From Immundisolibacter cernigliae (GTDB lineage: Bacteria > Pseudomonadota > Gammaproteobacteria > Immundisolibacterales > Immundisolibacteraceae), in assembly GCF_001697225.1 (NCBI RefSeq), contig NZ_CP014671.1:806001-870000 (forward strand): 64,000 nt of DNA, in the 5' to 3' direction. The translations under genes and the position numbers were made by a program. The notes under the pieces were generated by a model. That model saw nothing but the letters and a program-made list of their open reading frames with translations. It made no database searches and was not told the DNA's origin. Positions 63,958 through 64,000 of the stretch are shown piece after piece; the stretch's first letter is position 1, and each line of letters starts with the position of its first letter.

Positions 63958-64000
63958 GCGCGGGCACGCGTAGCCAGAATCAGCGGCCATGAGCTGCTGA

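Noticed and set aside
63202-63990. 262-codon minus-strand ORF opposite the LuxR-type regulator
   Set aside because: Shadow frame; the plus-strand gene has clear receiver and GerE motifs.

Overview
The window looks like chromosomal DNA of a GC-rich gammaproteobacterium. The evidence is the housekeeping order (tRNA-Cys and tRNA-Gly next to pgsA, uvrC, yicC, rph-rdgB, maf, system-I ccmGHI, argS followed by a SPOR protein, galU) and several catabolic genes of the kind found in aromatic or isoprenoid degraders (Rieske oxygenase, two LigB-type dioxygenases, CaiB/BaiF CoA-transferase, acyl-CoA ligase). A PAH-degrading relative is possible but cannot be shown from the sequence alone. GC content was judged by eye, not computed.

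Layout. 1-3.4 kb: a catabolic patch (SDR, divergent extradiol dioxygenase, Rieske oxygenase). 3.47-15.79 kb: an integrative island inserted at the 3' end of tRNA-Cys and flanked by a 23-bp direct repeat with two mismatches. It carries a P4-type integrase, a HigBA-like toxin-antitoxin pair, an AlpA-like regulator, a two-gene CHC2/Toprim-ATPase replication module and terminase-small-subunit-like genes, but no capsid genes, so it resembles a phage satellite. Two of its accessory genes are each cut by an insertion sequence (IS481 and IS5) with clean target duplications; removing the IS on paper restores both reading frames. 15.8-31.3 kb: core genes (tRNAs, pgsA, uvrC, UDG, yicC, rph, rdgB, ypjD, maf, an OmpA lipoprotein, a flavinylation operon under a Fur-like palindrome, ccmGHI), then a second catabolic remnant with a chimeric Rieske/LigB ORF and a LigB dioxygenase.

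31.4-43.8 kb: an RHS polymorphic-toxin locus. The intact RHS gene (38011-42969, minus strand) joins a signal peptide, TPR-like helices, a C39-type peptidase with a complete Cys/His/Asp triad, an RHS barrel and a DUF2778/Tlde1-like L,D-transpeptidase tip, followed by an overlapping membrane immunity gene. Downstream lies a graveyard of displaced RHS 3' modules: one with a different toxin tip and a CxxC immunity protein, one cut by IS30 whose tip strongly resembles vertebrate serum amyloid A, and a fragment fused to a second identical IS481. A 750-bp stretch shared by the intact gene and the first orphan module provides a ready substrate for toxin-tip switching.

43.9-64 kb: a Na+:alanine-type symporter, acyl-CoA ligase, CoA-transferase, DUF1631 and PilZ proteins, endonuclease V and a thioesterase with overlapping start codons, MazG, an LpxH-like phosphatase with a glycosyltransferase, GST, argS-SPOR, and a polyamine/methylthio-purine cluster (pyruvoyl arginine decarboxylase, spermidine synthase, galU, hypoxanthine phosphoribosyltransferase, methylthioinosine phosphorylase), ending with a LuxR-type regulator.
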